A DNA stretch of 53,001 nt from Gammaproteobacteria bacterium (GCA_013373245.1 JABXID010000129.1:1-53001), one strand, 5' to 3'. Shown: positions 36,380-45,759, counted from the first letter of the stretch. A program made the numbers and translations. The notes: generated by a model not told the origin, from the letters alone.

Positions 36380-37452
36380 TGGCTGAAAAAGACGAGAAAA
36401 AAAAACAATCTCCAAAAAAGAAGAGTGCGTTGTCGCTAGTGATGATCGTCGTTGCTGTTATTACAGTCGTAATTGGTGGCGGTGGATATTTTTATGTTAG
36501 CTCTGGCGTAAATCAGACAATAAACAGTGATAAAGTTACATTATTCACCGTGAACAATGGCGAGACTTTGCTGAAGTTGTGCGCTCGGTTAGAAAAACAA
36601 CAAATGGTTTCAGGTTGTTTACCTTTAAAAATTCATTCAAAAATTTCAGACACCTATACAAAGATAAAATCAGGCACCTACGAAATTGAACCAGAAATGC
36701 CGCTTTCGGCGTTTTTGTTGGCTGTGGTTGAAGGGCGTCAAAAACAGTATGCTTTTACTATTATTGAAGGTGAGAATATTTATCAAGTACTTGATAAAAT
36801 AGATAAAGCTAAGTACTTAAATAATGATCTTAAAGGCAAAAGCATAAAAAAGGTGGCTGAAGCGTTAGATTTGCCTTATGAAAGTCCCGAAGGGTGGTTA
36901 TACCCTGAGACCTACAACTACGCACTAAACTCGACTGCATCTGATTTATTGAAACGTGCGATTGCCAAGCAGAAGTCGTTGTTAACCTCGTTGTGGCCGG
37001 ATCGTCGAGGCAACTTAACAATCTATAAACCATATCAAGCTCTTATTTTAGCTTCCATCATTGAAAAAGAGTCATCTGCTGATGCAGAGCGCAGTGTTAT
37101 CTCGTCGGTGTTTCATAATAGACTACGAGATGGTATGCGCCTGCAAACAGATCCAACTGTGATTTATGGTATTTGGCATGAATACGAAGGCGATATTACC
37201 CGTCAGCATTTAAAACAAAAAACACGTTATAACACATATCGAATTGATGGATTACCGCCAACACCAATTGCTAACGCCAGTAAAGCATCACTTGAAGCTG
37301 CGTTGAACCCAGCGAGCACTGACTATTACTACTTTGTTGCGTCGGGTGATGGTGAACACGTATTTAATCAAACGCTAGAGCAACATAATCGAGCAGTTAG
37401 GAACTACCTAAGAAAACAACGACTGGAGAGTTTAAAAAAGAATAATGGCTAA
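36379..37452 (+). CDS. mltG: Endolytic murein transglycosylase
   Basis: This 357-residue YceG-family protein has one membrane anchor near residues 16-40 and a periplasmic LysM-like region. The catalytic domain has Glu229 in LASIIEKESS, followed by RLRDGMRLQTDPTVIYG. It cuts nascent peptidoglycan glycan strands and so limits their length. It overlaps tmk by eight bases, indicating coupled translation. Confidence 0.95.
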   Translation: MAEKDEKKKQSPKKKSALSLVMIVVAVITVVIGGGGYFYVSSGVNQTINSDKVTLFTVNNGETLLKLCARLEKQQMVSGCLPLKIHSKISDTYTKIKSGTYEIEPEMPLSAFLLAVVEGRQKQYAFTIIEGENIYQVLDKIDKAKYLNNDLKGKSIKKVAEALDLPYESPEGWLYPETYNYALNSTASDLLKRAIAKQKSLLTSLWPDRRGNLTIYKPYQALILASIIEKESSADAERSVISSVFHNRLRDGMRLQTDPTVIYGIWHEYEGDITRQHLKQKTRYNTYRIDGLPPTPIANASKASLEAALNPASTDYYYFVASGDGEHVFNQTLEQHNRAVRNYLRKQRLESLKKNNG

Positions 37453-38068
37453 ATTTATTGTCGTTGAAGGACTGGAGGGCGCAGGTAAAACAACAGCGCT
37501 AGAGTTGATAAAAAAAGTATTAACAGAAAAAGATATAGAGTTTGTTACAACACGTGAGCCCGGTGGCACGCCGTTAGCCGAAAAAATGCGTGAAATAGTA
37601 AAGTCTGAAACCGATGAGGTATTGACGACGGAAGCAGAATTATTGCTTATGTATGCAAGTCGCGCGCAGCTTATTGCTAACGTCATAAAACCTGCGCTGG
37701 AGCAGGGGAAATGGGTGCTTGGCGATCGCCATGATTTATCGTCATTGGCTTATCAAGGTGGCGGTAGACAGGTTTCAGATGAACTTATTCTGCCAATACG
37801 AAACGCGGTGTTAAAAGGTTTTGAACCAGACCTAACTTTGTTAATGGATTTGGATCCTCGTGTTGGTTTAGCTAGAGCCGCAGAGCGCGGAGCGCTTGAC
37901 CGTATTGAGCGAGAGCAAATAGAATTTTTTGATCGTACAAGAGCGGTATATTTAAATAACGCGAAACAAAACAACAAGATAAAAGTTATCGATGCAGAGC
38001 TGGCATTGCCAAACGTACAGCAACAGATCATTGATGAGTTAACATGTTGGTTTGATGATATACACTAA
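37445..38068 (+). CDS. tmk: Thymidylate kinase
   Basis: This 207-residue kinase has the P-loop GLEGAGKTT (about 9-17), TREPGGTPLAE and the DRHDLSSLAYQGGGR segment that binds dTMP. It makes dTDP for DNA synthesis. The gene order mltG-tmk-holB is the conserved one. Confidence 0.96.
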   Translation: MAKFIVVEGLEGAGKTTALELIKKVLTEKDIEFVTTREPGGTPLAEKMREIVKSETDEVLTTEAELLLMYASRAQLIANVIKPALEQGKWVLGDRHDLSSLAYQGGGRQVSDELILPIRNAVLKGFEPDLTLLMDLDPRVGLARAAERGALDRIEREQIEFFDRTRAVYLNNAKQNNKIKVIDAELALPNVQQQIIDELTCWFDDIH

Positions 38069-38069
38069 T

Positions 38070-38963
38070 ATGAGTATGTCGATAAAACTTTCTGGATTGC
38101 CAGGCCAAGTTAACCAATTAGCTCACGCTTATGTGGTAGAAGGCTATGATCTAGAAAGTTTATTTCAACAATCGCAGCTACTTGCCAAAACACTTCTGTG
38201 TTCAAATAAGCAACAAACTAGTGATGGTGAGTTTGTTCAGCCGTGTCAACGTTGCCATAGTTGCGAGCTTTTTGATGCAGGCAGTCACCCTGATTTTACT
38301 CTAGTCGAAGCCGAAAAAACTTCGATAGGAGTGGATGAGATCAGACAAACATCGACGTTTTTAAATAAAACATCACAATTATCAGGCAGCCAAGTTGTAG
38401 TGCTCAAACAAGCTGACTTAATGACTGAAAATGCTAGCAATGCACTACTAAAAACATTGGAAGAGCCGACAGCTAATAGTTACCTCTTATTGCTCACGGA
38501 TAAAAAGCGCAAATTATTGCCCACGATTTTAAGTCGTTGTCAGTTTTTAACACTCGACGGACTGTCAAAAAAACAGCTTAAAAACAAATACCCTGACTTG
38601 CCAGATTATGTCATAGGTTTTAGGTATCAATCAGAATCGGATTTAATTCGATGGCAAGAAGAAGACAAGATTGCGCAATTTGAGCAGGTGTTTAGTTTGT
38701 TTATGGGCTGGTTAAAACACACTATCTCAAGTCCATTATTGATAGCAAAGGTTGGAAATGACCAAGAGTTACATGACTTTTTGATGTATTTGTTAACCCG
38801 CAGAATTCGACAACTTATGATGAAGACGCAATATGTGCCTCAAGCTACGAAAGCTCAGAAATTGCTCTCACATTACCACACCAGTCACACAAATATTGTA
38901 GGTGTAAATAAACCTTTAGCATTGAATGCCTTGTTAGCTGAAATAATAACGTTAGTGAATTAA
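38070..38963 (+). CDS. holB: DNA polymerase III delta' subunit
   Basis: This clamp-loader subunit has about 297 residues from the ATG at 38070, two bases after the tmk stop. The frame also opens at TTG 38052 and ATG 38055 inside tmk, so the exact start is uncertain. CQRCHSCELFDAGSHPDF is the zinc module of the family, and ASNALLKTLEEP and LSRCQFLTL are the AAA+ sensor regions. As expected for delta' there is no functional Walker A motif. Confidence 0.93.
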   Translation: MSMSIKLSGLPGQVNQLAHAYVVEGYDLESLFQQSQLLAKTLLCSNKQQTSDGEFVQPCQRCHSCELFDAGSHPDFTLVEAEKTSIGVDEIRQTSTFLNKTSQLSGSQVVVLKQADLMTENASNALLKTLEEPTANSYLLLLTDKKRKLLPTILSRCQFLTLDGLSKKQLKNKYPDLPDYVIGFRYQSESDLIRWQEEDKIAQFEQVFSLFMGWLKHTISSPLLIAKVGNDQELHDFLMYLLTRRIRQLMMKTQYVPQATKAQKLLSHYHTSHTNIVGVNKPLALNALLAEIITLVN

Positions 38964-38989
38964 CTGGATCCCAAATTAGAGCCTTTAAA

Positions 38990-40468
38990 TTAGGGCTTTT
39001 TCGTTTGAACCCTTCGTGATGTTATTTCACTAATCGCTTGTTCAAGAACAAATAAATCTATATTACTTTCCAATGTCTTATTATTCGAAAACGCTTTGCT
39101 TTCAATAAACTGACCGTTGTGGAATAACAACGAACTGTCTTTATATAACACGTTAAAATAGCCATCGTTGTAGTTACTCAGCGTCGAGTTTGTATGCAAC
39201 AGTGCTACAGGCTTGTCTATTAAATTTTGTTTAACAAATGCCATGCAATCCAGTTGATTGGCTAGGTATGAAGCTACAATGTTTTGCGGTTGTAAAATCT
39301 GCTCTGATTGGGCAACGTCATTAAAACCAATCAAGTAGATATTAGAACGATAAAAGACATCTTTGGTGTCTTTATCAAAAAATACGTAAACACGGGAATG
39401 AGTACTGTTTTTATATTGCGTAGGTAACTCGTATACACCGTGATGTACTTCGACGGAAATCTTGTCACTGTCAATGTGGTGGTTAATTTCAAGCGGTTGG
39501 CTGCTATCCATATTGTGATAGAGTCCCGGTAAGCCCGTGCTAAAATTAAACACTGCGGTATCTAAGTCGCGGCTCAGGTTGAAATGATGGTGATTTTGAA
39601 AGTGAATATTATTTTTAATTAACCACTGATTGACTGACTCTTCATTCGACTTTTCAAGAAAAATCACATTTAAATTAGGGCTGTCAGCAATATCACACTG
39701 CACTGGTTTAATGGTCTTACTAGTAAAGTTGGTTGAATTTATAAATGCCCGTTGCAATTGAGAACGCTCATATTCATCGATGTCGATTAATTGATATTCT
39801 GCTAACAGAGTTTTAGCCGTTAGTGGGTATGAAAGCGGAAATAAGTTACTCTGTTTGGCGATATCAGCGTTTAGTGTAGCATCGGCTAACATGTGAGTTA
39901 GGTGACTTACAAAAAAACAACTAACTAGAGTTTTTGCAATTAAATTTTTGTGGCGGATACTTTGCAGCTGCTCAATGCGTTTCCACGTAAAATTACTTAA
40001 CGTAAATTGATAAATAAGAACTGCGACAAAAACAGCGAGTATTAACAACCAGTAACCGTCCCCCATCGAAGCAACGTAAATGTCCTCTACTTCTCTCAGT
40101 TGTGAAAGGGATGACGTTGATAAGTGATAACCTAAACCTCGATAACTTAATACATCCAAAAACAGCAACATTTGAAATATCGATGCCATAGCCGCAGAAA
40201 CTCCGCGTATATGCCTTTTGTATGGAAATAAAGTGACGATTGGGAATATGGTTAAGATAAAACAAGCAATCGATAAAAATGCAAAATGGCTTATCCAGCT
40301 AATCGCCAAATATGCCCAGCCAAGAAACGTGTGTGGTAGAGAACTCGCGCTTATATAAAAAAATGAAAAAATTAGGGCTAACAACAAGTTACCGAAGGTA
40401 AACCAGTGTCCCCAAGCCAATAGATTAAAGGGCCGATTTATTTCATTCTGGCTTTTAATATTGATCAA
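38990..40468 (-). CDS. YejM/PbgA-like inner-membrane protein with a shortened, motif-poor periplasmic domain
   Basis: This is a 492-residue protein, where E. coli YejM has 586. Five membrane helices (DUF3413) occupy about 1-175. The periplasmic part keeps the outline of the YejM alkaline-phosphatase-fold domain: NVIFLEKSNEES aligns with the strand where YejM has LVDGLNAD, then FSTGLPGLYHN, and a C-terminal part resembling the YejM end. The acidic metal position is not kept and about 100 residues are missing in the middle. The neighbours yejL (31 bases upstream) and yejK match the E. coli neighbourhood, so it is probably the positional orthologue of the LpxC-control protein. Confidence 0.75.
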   Translation of the reverse strand: MINIKSQNEINRPFNLLAWGHWFTFGNLLLALIFSFFYISASSLPHTFLGWAYLAISWISHFAFLSIACFILTIFPIVTLFPYKRHIRGVSAAMASIFQMLLFLDVLSYRGLGYHLSTSSLSQLREVEDIYVASMGDGYWLLILAVFVAVLIYQFTLSNFTWKRIEQLQSIRHKNLIAKTLVSCFFVSHLTHMLADATLNADIAKQSNLFPLSYPLTAKTLLAEYQLIDIDEYERSQLQRAFINSTNFTSKTIKPVQCDIADSPNLNVIFLEKSNEESVNQWLIKNNIHFQNHHHFNLSRDLDTAVFNFSTGLPGLYHNMDSSQPLEINHHIDSDKISVEVHHGVYELPTQYKNSTHSRVYVFFDKDTKDVFYRSNIYLIGFNDVAQSEQILQPQNIVASYLANQLDCMAFVKQNLIDKPVALLHTNSTLSNYNDGYFNVLYKDSSLLFHNGQFIESKAFSNNKTLESNIDLFVLEQAISEITSRRVQTKKP

Positions 40469-40499
40469 AATGGTTTGTCTCTATAGCTGAGCTAAGTCG

Positions 40500-40715
40500 T
40501 TAATCTTGCAAAGACGACAATAACGCATCGGAAAAACTTTGCGCAATGGTCTTTTTTTGCTGCTCAGGTACGTTGTTATCAATAATATTACTGACGCTAT
40601 TGCCGAGGGCTATTAGTGCTAAGTCGACCGGGACTTTTTTGTCTTGGATTAAATTTAACATCTCGTCGACTAAATTATTAATCTCTTCGTTTGAGTATTT
40701 TGATATGATTGGCAT
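40500..40715 (-). CDS. yejL: YejL family (DUF1414) protein
   Basis: The frame is open upstream to 40766, but the start at 40715 gives the 71-residue MPIISKYSNEEINNLVDEML, which closely follows E. coli YejL (75 residues). Function is unknown. It lies between yejK (divergent) and the YejM-like gene (same strand), as in enterobacteria. Confidence 0.88.
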   Translation of the reverse strand: MPIISKYSNEEINNLVDEMLNLIQDKKVPVDLALIALGNSVSNIIDNNVPEQQKKTIAQSFSDALLSSLQD

Positions 40716-40788
40716 AAATATGTTCTTAATAGCCTGGCAATAATGAATATAACCAGATGCTAACATAATAAAATGATTAGGATAAAGA

Positions 40789-41802
40789 ATGTCGTTAACA
40801 GTTAATCAATTTTCAATCGCTTTTTACGAAAAAAGAGAAGGAACCGACTTTTCGACCAAATGGGCGGTGATGACTGATAAAAGCTTAGATAAAGCTAATT
40901 CCTTTGTTGAACAACTGCATACCGTTTATAACGCAAAGCCGAGTAAAAGTTATGCTGCGTTTAGTGATGAAAAAAATACAGCGTTTTCGCATCGATTGAC
41001 CAGTTACCTAAATAGCGAAGTTGAATTTGACCATGTATCAAAAGATACCTTACAGTTATTTCAAGCTGAACTGGAAAAGTATGAATTTGAAGAAACTGGA
41101 TACTTGCTGTTAATCGATTATGAACATGTGGCTACCCGCTATTTTATGGTGGGCGTGGTTAATTTAACGGAACACTTTTCTGTTGACAGCGAGTTTGGTA
41201 TTCAGCGTTCAATGCATTTAGATTTAAATAAAATCCAGCTGGCGGCCCGTATTGATGTTAGTAAGCTAATGCACTCTGAGCAAGATTTAAAAGCCATATC
41301 TTTTATTAAGGGCAGGGCTGGCCGCCAAGTGAATGACTTTTTCATGGACTTATTAGGCTGTACAGAAACCATCAATGCGCGAGCTCAGAGTAAAGAGCTG
41401 TTGTCGGCGATTGATGATTTCATGTCCAGCGAGTCATTAGCGCCGGAAGAAAAAGCCGAAACCCGTGAGAAAGTATTTGAGTATTGCACAGAACAAATAT
41501 CTGCAGGACAAGATGCCGATATGTCGCAACTAAATAACACACTGTCTATGGTTACCGACAGTGAATTTGCTGACTTCTTAGGTCAGCAAGATTACGATTT
41601 TGACGAAAAAGTAACGTTAGACAAGTCAACGGTTCGTAAATTGGTTAAATTGTCAGGTTCGGGCGGTGGAGTTTCGGTCTCTTTTGATCGAATATTGCTA
41701 GGTGATCGAGTTAATTATTCACCTGGTACGGATACCTTAACTATCAAAGGAGTTCCTACTTCGTTAAAGGCGCATTTATTAAATGAATTTGGATTGGAAT
41801 AG
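40789..41802 (+). CDS. yejK: Nucleoid-associated protein YejK (NdpA)
   Basis: This 337-residue NA37-family protein starts with the pattern LTVNQFSIAFYEK. It contains the basic KGRAGRQVNDFFMDLLGC motif near residue 170 and ends GVPTSLKAHLLNEF. It associates with the nucleoid in E. coli. It is divergent from yejL with 73 bases between them. Confidence 0.93.
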   Translation: MSLTVNQFSIAFYEKREGTDFSTKWAVMTDKSLDKANSFVEQLHTVYNAKPSKSYAAFSDEKNTAFSHRLTSYLNSEVEFDHVSKDTLQLFQAELEKYEFEETGYLLLIDYEHVATRYFMVGVVNLTEHFSVDSEFGIQRSMHLDLNKIQLAARIDVSKLMHSEQDLKAISFIKGRAGRQVNDFFMDLLGCTETINARAQSKELLSAIDDFMSSESLAPEEKAETREKVFEYCTEQISAGQDADMSQLNNTLSMVTDSEFADFLGQQDYDFDEKVTLDKSTVRKLVKLSGSGGGVSVSFDRILLGDRVNYSPGTDTLTIKGVPTSLKAHLLNEFGLE

Positions 41803-41803
41803 T

Positions 41804-42019
41804 ATGAATGTAAAAGCCAAATTAAATCAAAAGATACGAGATAAGGCGATTAGCCGTGCACAAACTCGTATTTTATTGGCTGGGAAAAAGCCTGAAGATT
41901 TTAATGCAGACGAACTGGAGATCATCGTGAAAGAGGAAGAAGAAAAAATCCTTGGCAGCGCAAAAGAAAAAGGTTTGTTAGTGTTAGTTTCTTTATTGGG
42001 ACTTTCCCTCTGGAGTTAA
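41804..42019 (+). CDS. Small protein of unknown function with a C-terminal hydrophobic segment
   Basis: The ATG at 41804, one base after the yejK stop, gives 71 residues starting MNVKAKLNQKIRDKAISRAQ. The longer frame begins inside yejK and is less likely. The first 55 residues are highly charged and helical (KKPEDFNADELEIIVKEEEEKI), and the last 15 (LLVLVSLLGLSLWS) could anchor it in the membrane. I do not recognise the family. Tight coupling to yejK and the next gene suggests a shared operon. Confidence 0.7.
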   Translation: MNVKAKLNQKIRDKAISRAQTRILLAGKKPEDFNADELEIIVKEEEEKILGSAKEKGLLVLVSLLGLSLWS

Positions 42020-42022
42020 GTT

Positions 42023-42454
42023 TTGTTAAATCAAATGGTTAAGTGGACCGTCATAATAGGCTTGTGGCGCAAATACAAACGTCACGTTTCTGCTACCTTA
42101 CTGTGTTTAATTGCATTGATATTGATCACTTTATTTCATCAAGACTTCATTGAATTTAATGATAAATCTCAGACGCCTTATTTAGCGTTATCGTATGTCA
42201 TAAAGTGGGTTTCTTATTTAATTTGTATAATCTTGTATTGGCTTGCGATTGCTAAAATTAATCGAGCGGCTAAGTTTGATTCCACGTTGCACTCAATGAT
42301 GAAAAGCAAAAAAACACAGCCGGCTACTAATACAAGTATTAACGAAGGTCAAAAACTAGAAGCTCCAAAAAGAGATCCGTTTGCGCATCTACGAAACAAA
42401 AAAACACTGCGCTCTAAAGCTGACTTTATTATTGAGAGCGATAAAAACAATTAA
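42023..42454 (+). CDS. Small inner-membrane protein of unknown function
   Basis: This 143-residue protein has two membrane helices (about 23-40 and 60-80) and a hydrophilic C-terminal half ending in a charged tail. The TTG at 42023 has GGAG seven bases upstream, so I prefer it to the ATG four codons later. It starts three bases after the preceding small gene. No family recognised. Confidence 0.68.
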   Translation: MLNQMVKWTVIIGLWRKYKRHVSATLLCLIALILITLFHQDFIEFNDKSQTPYLALSYVIKWVSYLICIILYWLAIAKINRAAKFDSTLHSMMKSKKTQPATNTSINEGQKLEAPKRDPFAHLRNKKTLRSKADFIIESDKNN

Positions 42455-42528
42455 GAAAAAAGTTGATAATTCTTCTATAGTGTTGAGCAATGCTCGATGT
42501 GTAACGGTCGAATAAGGAACGTATTTAT

Positions 42529-43281
42529 ATGACGTGCGAATACCAAGTTACTTGCGGTAACTGTGAAGGTGATGAAAGGTTAGGTTTTGAATTTACAATG
42601 GCATTTCAACCGATAGTTGATGTGCAAAAACAAGAGATATTTGGTTATGAAGCGCTTGTTAGAGGGCTTAACAACGAGTCAGCATACTCGGTTATTTCTC
42701 AAGTAAATGAGGATAATCGGTATTTATTTGATCAAACGTGCCGCACCAAGGCTATTACGCTTGCCGCGCAACTTAAAATGCAGTCAATGCTAAGTATAAA
42801 CTTTTTACCAAACGCTGTGTATCAACCAGAGCGCTGTATTCGAACCACACTAGAGTGTGCTAAAGCTAACGATTTTCCCATTGAAAATATAATGTTTGAA
42901 TTTACTGAAGCTGAAAAAGTGGAAGATACTCAACATATTAAACGGATTGTACAGCACTATCAGGGAATGGGATTTACTACAGCCACCGATGACTTTGGAG
43001 CCGGATATTCAGGATTAAATTTATTAGCCGATTTTCAGCCAGATATCGTAAAGCTGGATATGGAGCTTATCCGCAATATTGAAACTGATCATGCGCGGCA
43101 GGTGATAGTTAGAAACTGTATTGCCATGATGACTCAACTGAATGTCACAGTTTTGGCTGAAGGGATAGAAACGGAAGCTGAGTTGAATTGGATTAAAGAC
43201 GCAGGCGTAAAACTGGTTCAGGGGTATTATTTTGCAAAACCCGAGTTAGAAAAATTACCAGATGTTCATTTCAGCAATTAA
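42529..43281 (+). CDS. Stand-alone EAL-domain c-di-GMP phosphodiesterase with an N-terminal cysteine cluster
   Basis: This 250-residue protein is almost entirely one EAL domain. All residues expected in an active enzyme are present: EAL (41-43), Asn91, Glu124, Asp154-Asp155 in TATDDFGAGYSGL, Lys175, Glu211 and Gln231. It should hydrolyse c-di-GMP in the cytoplasm. The first 15 residues carry Cys3, Cys9 and Cys12 (TCEYQVTCGNCEG), which might bind a metal or sense redox state. No GGDEF, PAS or membrane segment is present. Confidence 0.9.
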   Translation: MTCEYQVTCGNCEGDERLGFEFTMAFQPIVDVQKQEIFGYEALVRGLNNESAYSVISQVNEDNRYLFDQTCRTKAITLAAQLKMQSMLSINFLPNAVYQPERCIRTTLECAKANDFPIENIMFEFTEAEKVEDTQHIKRIVQHYQGMGFTTATDDFGAGYSGLNLLADFQPDIVKLDMELIRNIETDHARQVIVRNCIAMMTQLNVTVLAEGIETEAELNWIKDAGVKLVQGYYFAKPELEKLPDVHFSN

Positions 43282-43288
43282 ATGATTT

Positions 43289-43316
43289 GTGTCGCTTGTT
43301 TTAAAACAAGTGACAC
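43289..43316. terminator. Inverted repeat after the EAL gene
   Basis: GTGTC-CTTGTTTT / AAAACAAG-GACAC form a long stem with one internal mismatch and almost no loop, eight bases after the EAL stop. It lacks a T run, so the terminator assignment is tentative. Confidence 0.45.
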
Positions 43317-43380
43317 TCTTGTAAATCGCCAAACTTTTGCTTTTAACCCGTTTCTTTTATTTAGAGCATCGAACTTCAAA

Positions 43381-43827
43381 TTATCGAAAATCAAAGGCGC
43401 TGATTTCTTTCAAAGAACCAATTCGCTGAATCGTCATATTAATATCACATTCTTTGGTAATGATGCTGGCAGAAGATACATCGGGCAACATCGCCAGATA
43501 CTGCCATGCACAGTCCCTTTTTCTGAATTCTTTAAACTCTTTCACTGAACGTTTAAACGCAGCAATGGCATCTCGTCTACCTGAGGTTGACGCTGACGAT
43601 TGTAATTTAAGTTCAATGTTGGTTTCCCAAGTTGTCAGTTCTCTGTGGTATTGTTTTACGACGGTGTCTAAACATTGTGAATAGGTCACTACGGTTTTGT
43701 GCCGCTCTTGACAGTTCAGAATTTCAGGCACTTCATACAGGGTTACACTGTCGATTGCCATGGCAGGTAACGTCATGAATACAGTGAAGCAAATGGTAAC
43801 TACTTTTCTGAACGAAATAAAAGGCAA
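43381..43827 (-). CDS. Exported LprI-like (DUF1311-type) small protein
   Basis: This 148-residue protein has a signal peptide ending near AMA|ID (residue 24). The mature part has four cysteines (ILNCQERH, YSQCLD, KRDCAWQY, ITKECDI) spaced as in the LprI N-terminal domain family, along with the helical pattern KQYHRELTTWE and AFKRSVKEFKEFR. Some LprI proteins inhibit lysozyme. The function here is unproven. Confidence 0.6.
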   Translation of the reverse strand: MPFISFRKVVTICFTVFMTLPAMAIDSVTLYEVPEILNCQERHKTVVTYSQCLDTVVKQYHRELTTWETNIELKLQSSASTSGRRDAIAAFKRSVKEFKEFRKRDCAWQYLAMLPDVSSASIITKECDINMTIQRIGSLKEISAFDFR

Positions 43828-43855
43828 AATAATCTCCTAGAGATTGACTGTAAAA

Positions 43856-44155
43856 TTAAGGTAAAACTTTTTTAAATGGTTTCACTACAGAGTTAGCGTA
43901 GACTCCAGCCGCCAGGTATGGGTCGTCGTTTGCCCAAGCTTGTGCATCGGTCAAAGAATCAAACTCCGCCACCACTAAAGACCCTGTGAATCCAGCTTCA
44001 CCTGGGTTTTCTGCGTCTATTGCCGGTAAAGGTCCAGCGATAAGCAAGCGTCCTTGTTCTTTTAGTTGATTCAGTCGGGCTAAATGTTTTTCTCGAGTAG
44101 CGAGTCGTTTTTCTAAACTGTTCTGAACATCTTCAGAGCAAATCATGTAATACAT
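43856..44155 (-). CDS. yciI: YciI family protein
   Basis: This 99-residue protein with a dimeric ferredoxin-like fold has the family patterns [25 protein letters not shown] and [21 protein letters not shown]. The conserved histidine of HLARL and the aspartate of DDPY form the presumed active site. The cellular role is unknown. Confidence 0.88.
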   Translation of the reverse strand: MYYMICSEDVQNSLEKRLATREKHLARLNQLKEQGRLLIAGPLPAIDAENPGEAGFTGSLVVAEFDSLTDAQAWANDDPYLAAGVYANSVVKPFKKVLP

Positions 44156-44308
44156 TGATTGAGTCCGTTTGGGGAAGTTACAACTGATGTGTAAAGAGAT
44201 CTTGCAACAAATCTAGGAAAAATCAAGGTTATATGCAGACACAATTCAAATTACTTGTTAGCATCCTCTCGTTATAAAAAATAATAATTATAAAAAGAAG
44301 GAATAAGT

Positions 44309-45730
44309 ATGAGTGCTGGAAGAGAGCATTTTTCCTCAAAGTTAGGTTTTATATTAGCGGCCGCAGGTTCAGCGGTTGGAATCGGCAATCTTGTTGGTTT
44401 TCCCGTTGCAGCAGCCAAAAATGGTGGTGGTGCGTTTTTATTAATTTACGCAATTTTTGTTATTTTGATCTGTCTACCGGTCATGATGGCGGAAATGGCT
44501 GTTGGCCGTCACACCAATAAAGACCCGCTTGGCGCTTACAACGAGTTATCTGAAAATGATACCAAATGGCAGTTTGCTGGATGGTTGGGCGTCATAACAC
44601 CGTTTATGATCGCGGTGTTTTATATGGTGGTGACAGTTTGGATATTTGGTTATTTGTATCAAGCGGCTACAGGTAATTTAGCTGAACTTGCTGATCCGAA
44701 TACCTTTGGCGCATTCATAAACAGTTCGACCTTATTTGTTTATATGTTGGTAGTCGTCGCGATTACTGGTGCGATTTTAATCGGTGGTGTAAAACAAGGG
44801 ATCGAGCGAGCGGCTAAAGTTTTAATGCCGGCGTTATTCCTATTGTTAGTGCTTTTAGTTATTTACGTATTAACTCTCGATAACGCTATGTCTGGTGTGT
44901 CATTTTATTTGTTACCTGATATGAGCAAAATTACAGGTGAAGTGATTAGTGGCGCCTTGTCTCAAGCCTTTTTCTCTTTGTCTTTAGGTATGGGTATCCT
45001 AATTACTTATGGCTCCTATATGAGCAAAAAACAAGACATCGCAGATTCATCTAAATTGGTTGCTTTGACTGATACGTCTGTGGCGTTTATTGCTGGTTTA
45101 ATGATCTTGCCAGCGATTTTCAGTTTCGATCCAGAAATCGATCCAAGCACGCTTTCTGATTCTTCGGTATCTTTAATTTTTGTCTTATTACCTAAAATAT
45201 TTTTATCGTTGCAGATGGATATTGGTTACGCTGGGGCGAGCGCCGTTGCTTCTTTGTTCTTCTTATTAGTCTTCTTTGCAGCGATCACTTCTTTAGTTTC
45301 TATTATCGAGGTGCCTAATGCTGCGTTGATGGAAAAAACCAAGGTGTCACGTAAAAAGTCGCTATTAACTCTAGCGGCGGTCATGGTGTTTTTAAGTGTA
45401 TTAGCTTCAATGTCATTTGGTATGAGCGAACCGCTAACTAAGTTGGTTCATTACGCGGGGGCGGATAAATCATTGTTTGACGTAATTTACGATGTATTTT
45501 ACGACACTGTGTTGCCGCTAAATGGCTTGTTTATCTGCTTGTTTGTAATGTTCCGATGGAAAAAAGCGAACTTTAATAAGGAATTAACTGAAGGATTGGA
45601 GCAGGGCAGTCATAAGATGTTTTTAGCGTATTCTGATTTTGCGTTAAAAACCTTCATTCCAGTGATTTTGGCGGTAGTGTTCATTAATACCGTGGCGATT
45701 AAGTTCTTTGGTGTGCATTTGTTCTTCTAG
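44309..45730 (+). CDS. Neurotransmitter:sodium symporter (NSS/SNF) family transporter
   Basis: This 473-residue protein has 11-12 predicted helices. The N-terminal SKLGFILAAAGSAVGIGNLVGFP is the NSS sodium- and substrate-binding first helix. Bacterial members import amino acids with Na+, fitting a marine organism. The exact amino acid is not evident. It has its own upstream space of 153 bases and a strong terminator downstream. Confidence 0.92.
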   Translation: MSAGREHFSSKLGFILAAAGSAVGIGNLVGFPVAAAKNGGGAFLLIYAIFVILICLPVMMAEMAVGRHTNKDPLGAYNELSENDTKWQFAGWLGVITPFMIAVFYMVVTVWIFGYLYQAATGNLAELADPNTFGAFINSSTLFVYMLVVVAITGAILIGGVKQGIERAAKVLMPALFLLLVLLVIYVLTLDNAMSGVSFYLLPDMSKITGEVISGALSQAFFSLSLGMGILITYGSYMSKKQDIADSSKLVALTDTSVAFIAGLMILPAIFSFDPEIDPSTLSDSSVSLIFVLLPKIFLSLQMDIGYAGASAVASLFFLLVFFAAITSLVSIIEVPNAALMEKTKVSRKKSLLTLAAVMVFLSVLASMSFGMSEPLTKLVHYAGADKSLFDVIYDVFYDTVLPLNGLFICLFVMFRWKKANFNKELTEGLEQGSHKMFLAYSDFALKTFIPVILAVVFINTVAIKFFGVHLFF

Positions 45731-45759
45731 TAAGAAAAAGCCATCTTTATAATGTTATG

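Noticed and set aside
38973-39003. Hairpin AGCC/GGCT with T5 between holB and the YejM-like gene
   Set aside because: The stem is only four to five bases and overlaps the end of the YejM-like coding region, so I did not list it as a terminator.
43282-43548. Plus-strand 88-codon frame following the EAL gene
   Set aside because: It spans a stem-loop and the antisense of the LprI-like gene, and has no ribosome site or family match.
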